A stretch of DNA of 64,000 nucleotides, from NCBI RefSeq assembly GCF_030413595.1, contig NZ_CP129238.1:186001-250000 (forward strand), in the 5' to 3' direction. The position numbers and the translations under genes were made by a program. This document shows, piece by piece, positions 1 to 8,941 of the stretch. This DNA is from Planococcus liqunii. GTDB lineage: Bacteria; Bacillota; Bacilli; Bacillales_A; Planococcaceae. How positions within the stretch are numbered: the stretch's first letter is position 1; each line of letters begins with the position of its first letter. The notes below the pieces were generated by a model. That model searched no databases and was not told where the DNA came from. It worked only from the letters and a program-made list of their open reading frames with translations.

Positions 1-1
1 T

Positions 2-1090
2 TCGCTTCTTTTTTTCTTCATGGAAAATATGGCATTAATCATTGCCTTGATGTATCTCGCTTTAAAAGCCAAAGAGTTTTTAAAATTGGAACTGAAAAAG
101 CCTTCTTACCTGCTTGGGTTGTCTGCTCTTTTTATCAGTTTTCTCACGTTTTCTGTTATGTACAATCCGTTCAATTATGAAGGCATGCGGCTGGATTTAA
201 GAGAAGTGCCTTTGTTTTTTGTCAGTTATGTAGGGGGTTGGCAATATGGGCTGCTGTCTGCTATTATTCCAGTAATTTATCGTGCTTTTATAGGCGGACC
301 TACGGCGGTCATCGGCATATTCCAAGCCATTTTGCTGCCGGTGATTATAGGTGCTTTTTTTCACCGCAAACACCCAAAGACCGATATCTTTTTTCCGCTC
401 GTTGACTTCAAAAGAATGGTTCTGGGATTCCTCGTATTTGAGCTTCTCAAATCGGTATGGATGCTGCTCAACACACCGGTTTCCGTATCAATCACTATTG
501 CGATGTTCTTTTTTGCGGTGATTGCGGTACTGGCAATGACATTGATTTTGAATGAAGAAAACCGCAGCTTTCTTTTGCGGAAGGAACTTGAAATGTATTC
601 GAATCAAGACGCGCTGACCCGCTTGCCGAATATCCGCTTTTTCAAAAACAAAGTGGAAGGCCTTCTAAGCGAAAATACGCCGATGCTGGTTTCGATGATC
701 GACGTCGATTATTTTAAAGTTTATAACGATACACACGGCCACCAGAAAGGGGATTCGGTTCTTCGGACGCTTGGCCAATTGCTGCTGGAAAGTGCAAGAG
801 AAGAAGACGTAGTCGCCCGCTACGGCGGAGAGGAATTTGTGATTTGCTATACAAACGTTTCCAAACCGGAAGAAGTGATTTTTTTGGCTGAGCGGTTCCG
901 CAAAAAAGTGGAGGATTACAAGTTTGAGGGAGAAGAGCGGCAGCCGGGAGGCAAACTGACCGTTTCGATGGGCTTAAGTTTTTCCTCTGAACATAAAACA
1001 ATGGAACAAATCATTGAACAAGCCGACCAGGCACTCTACGAATCGAAAAGACGCGGGAAAAACCGGGTCACGATATACGAAGCATCTTAA
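2..1090 (+). CDS. Membrane diguanylate cyclase, N-terminus cut by window edge
   Basis: Makes cyclic di-GMP from two GTP; a membrane-anchored signalling enzyme. The N-terminal half holds about six hydrophobic segments of the 5TM-5TMR_LYT type sensor; the C-terminal half is a GGDEF domain with the active-site motif GGEEF near residues 269-273 counted from the first in-frame ATG at 20, and the metal-binding DVDYFK. The frame stays open upstream of that ATG to the window edge, and the residues there read as part of the first membrane helix, so the true start probably lies before the window. The layout resembles Bacillus DgcK (YhcK). There is no EAL domain, and I see no RxxD inhibitory site just before GGEEF. 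Followed directly by a strong terminator. Confidence 0.88.
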   Translation, partial: SLLFFFMENMALIIALMYLALKAKEFLKLELKKPSYLLGLSALFISFLTFSVMYNPFNYEGMRLDLREVPLFFVSYVGGWQYGLLSAIIPVIYRAFIGGPTAVIGIFQAILLPVIIGAFFHRKHPKTDIFFPLVDFKRMVLGFLVFELLKSVWMLLNTPVSVSITIAMFFFAVIAVLAMTLILNEENRSFLLRKELEMYSNQDALTRLPNIRFFKNKVEGLLSENTPMLVSMIDVDYFKVYNDTHGHQKGDSVLRTLGQLLLESAREEDVVARYGGEEFVICYTNVSKPEEVIFLAERFRKKVEDYKFEGEERQPGGKLTVSMGLSFSSEHKTMEQIIEQADQALYESKRRGKNRVTIYEAS

Positions 1091-1127
1091 AAGCCTTCCG
1101 CTTAAACAAAGCGGAAGGCTTTTTGCA
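1091..1127 (+). terminator. Intrinsic terminator after the diguanylate cyclase
   Basis: An 11-bp perfect stem (AAGCCTTCCGC / GCGGAAGGCTT) with a 9-nt loop followed by a T tract. It overlaps the stop region of the convergent gene at 1128 and probably works in both directions. Confidence 0.9.
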
Positions 1128-1496
1128 TTACAAAAAGTAAATCGCTGAGGACAGCAGCAGGCCCGTCAGAAAAAACAGCAGGCCGACGTGGAAAAAGGCT
1201 TTTCGGGAAGGGAAATGTTTAGCATAAGCAACCGGCTCTCCAGTCCTTTTTTCACTTTCCCGGATCATCTGCTCGCGTTTATTTATTTTTGCAAAAAAGT
1301 TTTTAGTGCTTTGAATGAACGCAGCAAAAAATCTGCCTTCAATCAGCAGGAGGATGGAAGCGATGACCAGCAAAGACAGGCCGACCAGGAAAATGGCATC
1401 GAGCCATTGAGTGAAGCTCCAAGCGCTTTCCAGCAGGAAAGACAATATGAAAGAAGCAAACAGCGACAACGCAAACAAAATAGATTTAAATGTCAT
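1128..1496 (-). CDS. DUF3899-like small membrane protein
   Basis: A 122-residue protein with two hydrophobic segments near the N-terminus (about residues 5-25 and 34-52), a basic cytoplasmic stretch, and a third segment at the C-terminus. I recognise the DUF3899 pattern found beside opp operons in Bacillales; no function is established. A good ribosome site (AAAGGAC) precedes the ATG. Convergent with the diguanylate cyclase and divergent from oppA, with 137 bp between the start codons that must hold both promoters. The family assignment is from memory of the pattern. Confidence 0.72.
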   Translation of the reverse strand: MTFKSILFALSLFASFILSFLLESAWSFTQWLDAIFLVGLSLLVIASILLLIEGRFFAAFIQSTKNFFAKINKREQMIRESEKRTGEPVAYAKHFPSRKAFFHVGLLFFLTGLLLSSAIYFL

Positions 1497-1568
1497 AAAT
1501 AGTAGTCCTTTCTTTTCTTATCTAAAGATTACCACCCCTTTGTAGTTTTTGAAAATTAAAATATCTTA

Positions 1569-1597
1569 TTGCCTAATTGTAAAATAACTATTATGAT
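1569..1597 (+). promoter_or_regulatory. Sigma-A type promoter of oppA
   Basis: TTGCCT at 1569-1574, a 17-bp spacer, and TATGAT at 1592-1597, about 36 bp before the oppA start codon. The surroundings are AT-rich. Read by eye only. Confidence 0.55.
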
Positions 1598-1633
1598 TAA
1601 AAAGAATTATTAGAAAATAGGGGGTAGGGGAAA

Positions 1634-3286
1634 ATGGGGAGAAAGATCAGAATTCAAGCTTTAATGATTCTTATGGCATTCGTCTTAATATTATCCGGAT
1701 GTAACTTTAATTCTTCTGAAAGTTCTAGTGAAGGAAGCGGGGACAAAGAAGGGGATACGAAAGCAGCAGGCCAAGTATTGAACATTTCGGCAACAGCGGA
1801 CATTCCTACTTTGGACTCTACAAAAGCGCATGACGGCGTAGCGTTTACCGTATTGAACAACGTAAACGAAGGGCTTTACCGCCAGGATGAGAACCACCAG
1901 CCAATCGAAGCGTTGGTAACAGAACATACAGAGAACGAAGACCAGACCGTCCATACATTCAAATTGCGCGAATCGAAATGGAGCAATGGAGATCTGGTCA
2001 CGGCACAGGATTTCGAATATGCGTGGAAACGCGTGATGAAAGATGCAAGCCCGTACAACTTCATGTTTGTTACAGCAAGCATCAAAAATGCGGAAGCGAT
2101 TATGAACGGCGAAAAAGATGCAGCTGAGCTAGGGGTAAAAGCTGTAGATGAGCAAACTTTGGAAGTGACATTGGAAAGTGCCAACCCATTGCTGCAGTCT
2201 CTTTTGACTTTCCCGACATTCTTGCCGCAAAACCAGAAATTTGTTGAAGAGCAAGGCGACCAATATGCACTTGAAGCAGAAAACATTCTTTTCAACGGAC
2301 CATTCAAATTAATTGAATGGACACATGACCAGGGGTGGAAATATGAAAAGAACGCAGACTACTGGGATGCAGAAGCAGTTAAGCTGGATACGATCAATGC
2401 GTATGTCGTAAAAGATCCAGCAACTGGCGTTAACTTGTATGAAACAAATAAAGTGGACCGCATCGACTTGAGCTCAGAATCAGTTGATCAATTCAAGAGC
2501 GATCCAAACTTTGACACCATTTTGGAGCCAAGCATGATTTTCTTGCGCTTCAATCATACGCATCCGGTGCTTGGAAACAAAAACATCCGCCAGGCGATCA
2601 ATATGGCAATCGATAAAAAAAGTTTGACAGATGTTATCTTGAAAGACGGTTCTACGGCGTTGAACGGTGTAGTGCCGAAAGGATTCTTCCAATCTCCTGA
2701 AGGAAAAGACTACCGTGAGCTGAATGGCGACTTCAATACAGGAACAGTGGAAGAAGCACAAAAACTTTGGGAAGCCGGCTTGAAGGAAACGGGCGCATCT
2801 GACGTTGCAGTTTCCATCAACATCTCTGACTCCGAAGACCATAAAAAAGTGGCGGAATACCTTCAAGCTCAATTGGAAGACAACCTGCCAGGCTTTAAAT
2901 TGGAAATCAAAGCAGTTCCGTTCGCTCAGCGTTTGGAAATCGAAAAAGCCATTGACTACGATTTGTCTTTATCTTCGTGGGGACCTGACTACAGCGATCC
3001 AATGACGTACTTGGATATGTGGGTAAAAGGCGGTTCTGCTAACCGTATGGATTACCACAATCCAAAACTGGATGAATTGGTAACACAGGCACGTACAGAA
3101 ACAGATCTTTCAAAACGCTACGAGATGCTATTGAACATTGAGAAAATCCTATTGGAAGAAGACGCAGCAATCGTGCCTCTTTACCAGGACGGAACTTCTA
3201 TCTTGATGAGAGACAAAATTAAAGATTTAATCGTACACCCGACTGGTGCATCCCATTCTTACAAATGGGCATCGATCGAGGAGTAA
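1634..3286 (+). CDS. oppA: Oligopeptide-binding lipoprotein OppA
   Basis: Extracellular peptide-binding protein of an ABC importer (SBP_bac_5 family), 550 residues, the usual family length. A signal peptide ends in the lipobox LSGC (Cys near residue 23), followed by a Ser/Glu-rich linker. The mature part carries typical OppA features: a Trp-Ser-Asn-Gly/Asp segment after the first lobe, and the C-terminal segment describing the peptide pocket. The GGGGTAGGGG ribosome site lies just ahead of the ATG. First gene of oppABCD; a terminator-like hairpin after it likely makes it the most abundant product. Confidence 0.93.
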   Translation: MGRKIRIQALMILMAFVLILSGCNFNSSESSSEGSGDKEGDTKAAGQVLNISATADIPTLDSTKAHDGVAFTVLNNVNEGLYRQDENHQPIEALVTEHTENEDQTVHTFKLRESKWSNGDLVTAQDFEYAWKRVMKDASPYNFMFVTASIKNAEAIMNGEKDAAELGVKAVDEQTLEVTLESANPLLQSLLTFPTFLPQNQKFVEEQGDQYALEAENILFNGPFKLIEWTHDQGWKYEKNADYWDAEAVKLDTINAYVVKDPATGVNLYETNKVDRIDLSSESVDQFKSDPNFDTILEPSMIFLRFNHTHPVLGNKNIRQAINMAIDKKSLTDVILKDGSTALNGVVPKGFFQSPEGKDYRELNGDFNTGTVEEAQKLWEAGLKETGASDVAVSINISDSEDHKKVAEYLQAQLEDNLPGFKLEIKAVPFAQRLEIEKAIDYDLSLSSWGPDYSDPMTYLDMWVKGGSANRMDYHNPKLDELVTQARTETDLSKRYEMLLNIEKILLEEDAAIVPLYQDGTSILMRDKIKDLIVHPTGASHSYKWASIEE

Positions 3287-3308
3287 TTTGCAGCTGATAC
3301 AGCTATAG

Positions 3309-3349
3309 ATACGAGGGTGTAGCCGGGAAACCGGCGCCCTCGTATTTTT
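3309..3349 (+). terminator. Terminator-like hairpin between oppA and oppB
   Basis: Stem TACGAGGG(T)G...CGCCCTCGTA with an inner CCGG hairpin, followed by five T. It lies inside an operon, so it is more likely an attenuating or mRNA 3'-end stabilising structure that raises oppA over oppBCD, a layout common for binding-protein operons. Confidence 0.75.
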
Positions 3350-3390
3350 CATCCAGAAGGCTACTCAACTTACAGAATTGAGGTGTTACC

Positions 3391-4320
3391 ATGAAGCGTT
3401 ATTTCGTGCAGCGAATAGGATATATGTTACTTACTCTTTTTATCATTGTTACTGCTACGTTCTTTTTAATGCAGCTGTTGCCCGGAACGCCGTTTACCAA
3501 TCCGGAAAAATTGACGGCCCAGCAATTGACAGTCTTAAATGCAAAGTATGGACTGGACCAGCCGGTGGCTATTCAGTACATCCGTTATTTAGGAAATTTG
3601 GTACAAGGGGATTTGGGCTACTCTTTCCAACATGAAGGACGAACGGTTTCCAGCATGATCAGCACCCGCATTGGGCCATCCGCTTTTATCGGCTTGCAGG
3701 CTTTGGTCATCGGTGCCATTCTGGGCCTTGTGCTTGGCATTATTTCAGCTTTGAAGCATAATTCGATTTTTGATTACGGGTCGGTCGCATTAGCAGTTAT
3801 TGGCATGTCGATTCCATCTTTCGTTTTTGCTGCTTTGCTGCAATATTACGTCGGTGTTAAATTGGAATGGCTTCCGGTTGCGCTTTGGGAAGGCTACTCG
3901 AGCACCTTGCTTCCTTCCATTGCTTTGTCGGTAACCGTCACCGCGACGGTGGCACGGTTTATCCGAAGCGAAATGCTTGAAGTGCTGGGGCAAGACTACG
4001 TCATAACGGCGCGTGCAAAAGGCATGAAAGAAAACCAGGTCATTGTTAAACACGTTGTCCGGAACGCATTGATTCCGGTAGTGACGATGCTTGGGCCGCT
4101 TGCGGTTTCAATTATGACCGGAACATTGGTTATTGAAAAAATCTTCTCAGTTCCAGGGCTTGGCGAGCAGTTTACTTTGTCCATTCTTGTGCTGGATTAT
4201 AGCGTCATCATGGGGATTACCATTTTCTACAGCGCATTGTTCATTTTTGTGGTCTTTGTAGTCGATATTATCTACGGCTTCCTGGATCCCCGCATTAACT
4301 ATAAGGGGGAATCCGCATGA
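3391..4320 (+). CDS. oppB: Oligopeptide ABC permease OppB
   Basis: Inner-membrane permease subunit, 309 residues with about six helices. It has the N-terminal OppB signature region (first helix followed by the LPGTPF segment) and the EAA loop around residues 200-220 (EVLGQDYVITARAKG), which docks on the ATPase. The start ATG follows GAGGTG at good distance. It ends in an ATGA overlap with oppC, so the two are translationally coupled. Confidence 0.93.
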   Translation: MKRYFVQRIGYMLLTLFIIVTATFFLMQLLPGTPFTNPEKLTAQQLTVLNAKYGLDQPVAIQYIRYLGNLVQGDLGYSFQHEGRTVSSMISTRIGPSAFIGLQALVIGAILGLVLGIISALKHNSIFDYGSVALAVIGMSIPSFVFAALLQYYVGVKLEWLPVALWEGYSSTLLPSIALSVTVTATVARFIRSEMLEVLGQDYVITARAKGMKENQVIVKHVVRNALIPVVTMLGPLAVSIMTGTLVIEKIFSVPGLGEQFTLSILVLDYSVIMGITIFYSALFIFVVFVVDIIYGFLDPRINYKGESA

Positions 4321-5375
4321 AGGAATTTGATGCAAAACTTCCATTGCACCGGGATATTCAAACCCAGAACGATTACATCCCGGATGACATTCCATCTGAC
4401 TTGTTTGTAAAAGCGCCGCTCGACCAAAAGAAAAGCGAAGAAATTTCGACACCTTCTGTGTCCTTCTGGCAAGAGGCTTTCCAGCGTTTAACCAAAAACA
4501 AAGGGGCCATGATTTCATTGGTGCTGTTGCTGCTCCTGATTGTCATGGCATTGATCGGGCCAAGCATGAACGAATTTACGTACCGCGAACAGAATTTAGC
4601 TCATTCCAATATGCCGCCAAAAGTAGCCGGCCTGGAATGGATGGGCTTTGACGGCGTAGATGCGAATGGCGTGAACCAATACGCCGAACGCGATGTGGCG
4701 ACGAATTATTGGTTCGGTACCGATGAATTTGGCCGCGATCTTTGGACACGGGTTTGGAAAGGAACACAGATTTCTCTATTCATTGCACTAGTGGCAGCTG
4801 CGCTCGATCTGGTGATTGGGGTTATCTACGGTGGCATTTCTTCGTTTTACGGAGGACGGGTGGATAATGTCATGCAGAGGATCATTGAAGTTCTGATGGG
4901 GATTCCGAACTTGATTGTTATCATCCTCTTTATTCTGGTGCTCGAACCGGGCATCCGGTCCATCATCCTGGCGATGATCATTACCGGCTGGGTCGGGATG
5001 GCCCGGGTCGTACGCGGGCAAATCCTGCAGCTTAAAGGGCAGGAATTTGTCCTCGCTTCCCGGACGCTCGGCGCTTCAAACGGCCGTTTGATCTGGAAGC
5101 ATTTGATGCCAAACGTCATGGGACCAGTCATCGTCACCGTCATGTTCACGATTCCAACGGCGATTTTCTTTGAAGCGTTCTTGAGCTTTATCGGACTCGG
5201 GCTGCAGGCGCCGCTTGCGTCTCTTGGAGTGTTGATTGAAGACGGCTATAAATCGATGCGGTATTTCCCGTACAAACTGATTTATCCGGCGCTGGTCATC
5301 AGTGTCATCATGATTTGCTTTAACTTGCTCGCTGATGGTTTGCGCGATGCACTAGATCCGAAGATGAAAAAATAG
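4317..5375 (+). CDS. oppC: Oligopeptide ABC permease OppC
   Basis: Second permease subunit, 352 residues, with the long N-terminal cytoplasmic extension typical of OppC, a first helix near residues 60-80, the motif FGTDEFGRDLWTR and an EAA loop (LKGQEFVLASRTLGAS). It overlaps oppB by four bases and is followed by oppD after 13 bp. Heterodimerises with OppB to form the channel. Confidence 0.93.
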   Translation: MKEFDAKLPLHRDIQTQNDYIPDDIPSDLFVKAPLDQKKSEEISTPSVSFWQEAFQRLTKNKGAMISLVLLLLLIVMALIGPSMNEFTYREQNLAHSNMPPKVAGLEWMGFDGVDANGVNQYAERDVATNYWFGTDEFGRDLWTRVWKGTQISLFIALVAAALDLVIGVIYGGISSFYGGRVDNVMQRIIEVLMGIPNLIVIILFILVLEPGIRSIILAMIITGWVGMARVVRGQILQLKGQEFVLASRTLGASNGRLIWKHLMPNVMGPVIVTVMFTIPTAIFFEAFLSFIGLGLQAPLASLGVLIEDGYKSMRYFPYKLIYPALVISVIMICFNLLADGLRDALDPKMKK

Positions 5376-5388
5376 GGGAGGGTCCACC

Positions 5389-6408
5389 ATGAAAAACACC
5401 GTTTTAAAAGTTGAAGACTTGCATGTTTCATTTAAGACCCAAACCGGCAAAATCACTGCGGTACGGGGCGTGAATTTTGAATTGAAGAAAGGCGAGACGT
5501 TGGCGATTGTTGGGGAATCCGGTTCCGGAAAATCCGTGACGGCGAAGTCGATTATGCGCCTGCTGCCAAAAAGCACGACGGAAATCACAAAAGGCGACAT
5601 TCTTTATGACGATAAAAGCTTGTTGAAACTATCAAATAAACAAATAACGGATATCAGGGGTTCGGAGATCTCAATGGTGTTCCAGGATCCGATGACTTCA
5701 CTGAATCCGACGATGAAAGTCGGCAAACAGATCATGGAAGGCTTGCAGCGCCATCAAAGTATGTCGAAAGCGCAGGCGCGGGAACGGGCGCTTGAAATGC
5801 TGAAACTTGTCGGCATTCCAAAGGCGGAAATGCGGCTCGATAATTACCCGCATCAATTTTCAGGCGGGATGCGCCAGCGGGTTGTCATCGCCTTGGCACT
5901 TGCCTGCAATCCGAAAGTGTTGATTGCAGACGAGCCGACCACGGCACTGGATGTCACCATCCAAGCGCAAATTCTCGATCTGATGAAAGACTTGCAGAAA
6001 AAGACCGATACCGCAATCATCCTCATTACCCATGATCTTGGAGTCGTCGCCAATATGGCGGACCGGGTAGCTGTCATGTACGGCGGGAAAATTGTGGAAC
6101 AGGGCACTTTGGATGAAATTTTCTATAATCCGCAGCATCCGTATACTTTAGGCTTGCTGCAGTCAATGCCAAAGATGAACGAAGACCGTTCCCAACCGCT
6201 GCTGCCGATTGCCGGTTCGCCGCCGAATCTCGCGACGCTCGGAGAAGGCTGTGCATTTGCTGCCCGTTGCCCGCATACGATGAAGGTATGCCATACCTTT
6301 ACACCGCGCGACACAGTGGTAGGAAATGATCATCATACCGCTGCATGCTGGCTGCAGGATCCGCGGGTGTCAAAAACAGAAACCGAAGAAGTGCTAGTTA
6401 TTAATTGA
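5389..6408 (+). CDS. oppD: Oligopeptide ABC ATPase OppD
   Basis: ATP-hydrolysing subunit, 339 residues. Walker A GESGSGKS at residues 42-49, the signature FSGGMRQR, Walker B LIADEPTTALD, and the C-terminal oligopeptide (oligo_HPY) domain with the cysteine cluster CAFAARCPHTMKVC that can bind an iron-sulphur cluster in this family. The usual partner OppF is absent: a perfect terminator begins 22 bp downstream. OppD must pair with an ATPase encoded elsewhere, or act as a homodimer. Confidence 0.92.
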   Translation: MKNTVLKVEDLHVSFKTQTGKITAVRGVNFELKKGETLAIVGESGSGKSVTAKSIMRLLPKSTTEITKGDILYDDKSLLKLSNKQITDIRGSEISMVFQDPMTSLNPTMKVGKQIMEGLQRHQSMSKAQARERALEMLKLVGIPKAEMRLDNYPHQFSGGMRQRVVIALALACNPKVLIADEPTTALDVTIQAQILDLMKDLQKKTDTAIILITHDLGVVANMADRVAVMYGGKIVEQGTLDEIFYNPQHPYTLGLLQSMPKMNEDRSQPLLPIAGSPPNLATLGEGCAFAARCPHTMKVCHTFTPRDTVVGNDHHTAACWLQDPRVSKTETEEVLVIN

Positions 6409-6430
6409 CGTAACAATTAGTGAATAAAGG

Positions 6431-6473
6431 CTGCAGACAAACTCGAAAAGCCGAGTTTGTCTGCAGTTTTTTT
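6431..6473 (+). terminator. Strong terminator closing oppABCD
   Basis: A perfect 15-bp stem (6431-6445 with 6452-6466), a 6-nt loop and seven T. It marks the end of the operon and shows that oppF does not simply follow. Confidence 0.95.
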
Positions 6474-6607
6474 ATGGCTCTAAATCTTTTGGCAGAAGCA
6501 AATCTTCAAAGTTGAAAAGCAGAAAAAAGTCTCTAAATAAAATTTCTTTCAGTCAAATTACTCATATAGAACCTGTTTCTTAAATTTCAGAAAAGTCTGA
6601 AAACAAA

Positions 6608-6636
6608 TTGACTTTCTCTCGCTGGTAAGGAATAAT
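6608..6636 (+). promoter_or_regulatory. Candidate promoter in the 430-bp gap before the amino-acid importer
   Basis: TTGACT at 6608-6613, 17 bp, AATAAT at 6631-6636. A second possible -35, TTGACA at 6747-6752, is followed by the short palindrome TTTGCATGCAAA but has no good -10. The remaining gap 6474-6838 holds no gene or recognisable riboswitch that I can see; a transcript from the first site would have a leader of about 195 nt. Confidence 0.35.
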
Positions 6637-6838
6637 GAAGGGAATACCTGCTAGAAAAAGGGAATTCAAAACTTCATCTGCAGCAATTTACTCGCTCCTA
6701 TTCCCCGTACAAAAAAGTCCATTTACCCATGTTCTCCGATAAATCGTTGACAGATTTTGTTTTGCATGCAAATCGGCTGAACGTTATTTTTCCATGTCAA
6801 AAGAAAAAGCAGTTCTACAAAAGAAGGGGGAAAATAGA

Positions 6839-7660
6839 ATGAAGAGAAATGCTTTATGGTCAATCGTCCTTTTACTGCTTCTCGGTATGCTGGCAGCTTG
6901 TGGTTCAGGAGATGCCAAAGAAACGGTGCAGGGAGAAAAAGAAAGCAATAAAGACGGCGTACTTAACCGGATTGAAGAATCGAAGGAATTGAATGTGGCT
7001 TTTGAGGGAACTTACCCGCCTTTTAATTTCATTGATGACAATGATGAATACCAGGGGTTTGATGTTGATATTTCAAATGAAATTGCGGAGCGCCTTGGCG
7101 TGAAAGTGAATTTTATTGCAACTAAATGGGATGGGCTGATCGGTGGGTTGAAGGCCGATAAATTTGATATCATCATCGGCCAGATGACAGTGACAGAAGA
7201 ACGGAAGAAAAGCGTCGATTTCACGGATCCATACGTCATCACCGGGTCAGTGCTCGTGACACGCGAAGATACAGATAATATTACAAAACTTGAAGACATC
7301 AAAGGCAAAAAAGTCGGCGTCGGTGGTGGAACGACTTTTGAAGAAGTGGCAAACAGTGTCGATGGAGCTGAAGTGAAGTTATACAAAGCTGTCGGCGATT
7401 ACATCCAGGACCTGACAAACAAACGCTTGGACGTGATTATTAACGACCAATTGCTCATCAGCTACAACATCAAGGAACAAAACCTTCCGATTAAAATAGC
7501 CAGCGATATTTTGAATAAGGATGAAATCGGCATGGCGGTCAATAAAGGCAATGAAGATTTCATCGAAAAAGTGAACGTGGCGTTAGCCGAAATGAAAGAA
7601 GATGGAACTTATAATGAAATCTACAAAAAATGGTTTGGAACAGAGCCATTAGCAAATTAA
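6839..7660 (+). CDS. Polar amino-acid ABC substrate-binding lipoprotein
   Basis: Solute-binding protein family 3 (SBP_bac_3), 273 residues from the ATG at 6839. I prefer this start to the in-frame ATG at 6794 because AAGAAGGGGG sits 8 bp before it and a clean signal peptide with lipobox LAAC follows. Family hallmarks include the segment with FEGTYPPFNF near the mature N-terminus and the G-Q-M-T-V-T-E-ER hinge. It heads an operon with a dehydrogenase, one permease and one ATPase. The substrate cannot be read from sequence; lysine or another basic amino acid is a guess from the enzyme next door. Confidence 0.9.
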   Translation: MKRNALWSIVLLLLLGMLAACGSGDAKETVQGEKESNKDGVLNRIEESKELNVAFEGTYPPFNFIDDNDEYQGFDVDISNEIAERLGVKVNFIATKWDGLIGGLKADKFDIIIGQMTVTEERKKSVDFTDPYVITGSVLVTREDTDNITKLEDIKGKKVGVGGGTTFEEVANSVDGAEVKLYKAVGDYIQDLTNKRLDVIINDQLLISYNIKEQNLPIKIASDILNKDEIGMAVNKGNEDFIEKVNVALAEMKEDGTYNEIYKKWFGTEPLAN

Positions 7661-7669
7661 TAGTCGGAT

Positions 7670-7702
7670 AAAGTGGTCAAAGGAACGTCTTTGATCACTT
7701 TG
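7670..7702 (+). terminator. Hairpin after the binding-protein gene
   Basis: Stem AAGTGGTCAAAG / CTTTGATCACTT with a short loop; T tract only after a further 8 nt. Probably partial termination or 3'-end protection inside the operon, like the one after oppA. Confidence 0.6.
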
Positions 7703-7746
7703 TTTGCAACTTTTTTATAGGTTCATGGAGAAGGGAGAAGAGAAGC

Positions 7747-8901
7747 TTGCACATCTTCGTATTAGGTACAGGAATGATTGGCACGACGGTCGTGACAGAG
7801 ATGGTGAAATTCCCGGAAATCGACCGGATTACCGCTGTGGATGTAAACCAAGCGAGCATTGATAAATGCTTGGCCATTGCCGATAATCCGAAAGTGACCG
7901 GCAAAGTAGCTGCTCTCCAAACAGAAGAAGACATCGCGCGCGTATTGAGCAGCGCTGACGTGGCTGTTGCTTGTCTTCCTCATTCTCTTAGTCTGTCGGC
8001 CGTTAAGGCGGCTATTTCCTCTCAGTGCCATCTGGTGGATTTAGTCGGTTCACAGTTCATGGAAAAGATGGAGCTGGATGAGCAAGCAAAAAGCGCAGGT
8101 GTCATCATTGTACCGGGGTGCGGCGTAGCTCCAGGAATAACCAATTTTTTGGCGGCGCAAGGCATCGATCTCCTTGATGAAGCGGACGAAGCAGTAATGA
8201 CGTGCGGCGGAATCCCGAGGCATCCGATTCCGCCTCTTTGGTATCAAGTGGTGTACCGCCTTGAAAGCATGTTGCGGCTGTATACAAAGCCGGCTATTGC
8301 CATTCAAGACGGAGAAATTGTTGAATTGGCTTCGCTGTCGAATTTGCAGGAAATAACTTTTCCTGAGCCTGTCGGGCTTTGCGAAACGGTCATAACCGAT
8401 GCTCATAGCACAGCATTCATACTAAAAGGAAAAGTAAAAAATTTATATGAAAAAACAGTGCGCTATCCTGGCCATTGGGAAAAAATGAAAGTGATCGGTG
8501 AACTCGGCTTTCTGGACGACACACCGGTCGCAGTCGAAGGGATTTCGGTTACTCCGCGCGCCTTTGCTGAAAAGGTGCTGGCAACGAAAATGAAAGGAGA
8601 ATCACATCAAGACGTTACAGTAATGAGAGTTGAAGTAACGGGAGTGAAAGACGGCAACCGCATAAAGCATCAATGGGAAATGGTTGATTTGTACGATGAT
8701 GAACGAAATATCACATCAATGGCTAAAACAACGGCTCTTCCGTCGCTGCTTATGGCGAAACTGATTGCAACAAAACAAATAACCGAGACAGGCGTTGTTC
8801 CAATCGAAAGTTTGATTATTCGGGATCGGTTCCAGCCGTTTCTGGCAGAGTTGAAACGTTTAGGCATCGATATTGAATACAAGGAAGAAACTTTCGTATA
8901 A
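7747..8901 (+). CDS. Saccharopine dehydrogenase family protein, L-lysine 6-dehydrogenase-like
   Basis: An NAD(P)-dependent oxidoreductase, 384 residues. N-terminal Rossmann motif GTGMIG at residues 6-11; the segment VPGCGVAPG, the GGIPRHPIPPLWY loop and the late R-Y-P-G-H-W-E-K motif match what I remember of Geobacillus L-lysine 6-dehydrogenase and related Lys9-type enzymes. The start is TTG at 7747 behind AGAAGGGAG; no in-frame ATG fits better. It sits between the binding protein and the permease of an amino-acid importer, which suggests it acts on the imported amino acid. The exact substrate (lysine, or another alpha-amino acid) is inference. Confidence 0.82.
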   Translation: MHIFVLGTGMIGTTVVTEMVKFPEIDRITAVDVNQASIDKCLAIADNPKVTGKVAALQTEEDIARVLSSADVAVACLPHSLSLSAVKAAISSQCHLVDLVGSQFMEKMELDEQAKSAGVIIVPGCGVAPGITNFLAAQGIDLLDEADEAVMTCGGIPRHPIPPLWYQVVYRLESMLRLYTKPAIAIQDGEIVELASLSNLQEITFPEPVGLCETVITDAHSTAFILKGKVKNLYEKTVRYPGHWEKMKVIGELGFLDDTPVAVEGISVTPRAFAEKVLATKMKGESHQDVTVMRVEVTGVKDGNRIKHQWEMVDLYDDERNITSMAKTTALPSLLMAKLIATKQITETGVVPIESLIIRDRFQPFLAELKRLGIDIEYKEETFV

Positions 8902-8941
8902 ACGGAAGAACAAGCATAGCACTTGTCTGAATGGAGGATAT

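Noticed and set aside
1876-2307. Long minus-strand open frames opposite oppA and other transporters
   Set aside because: Antisense shadows of well-supported genes, without ribosome sites or family motifs.
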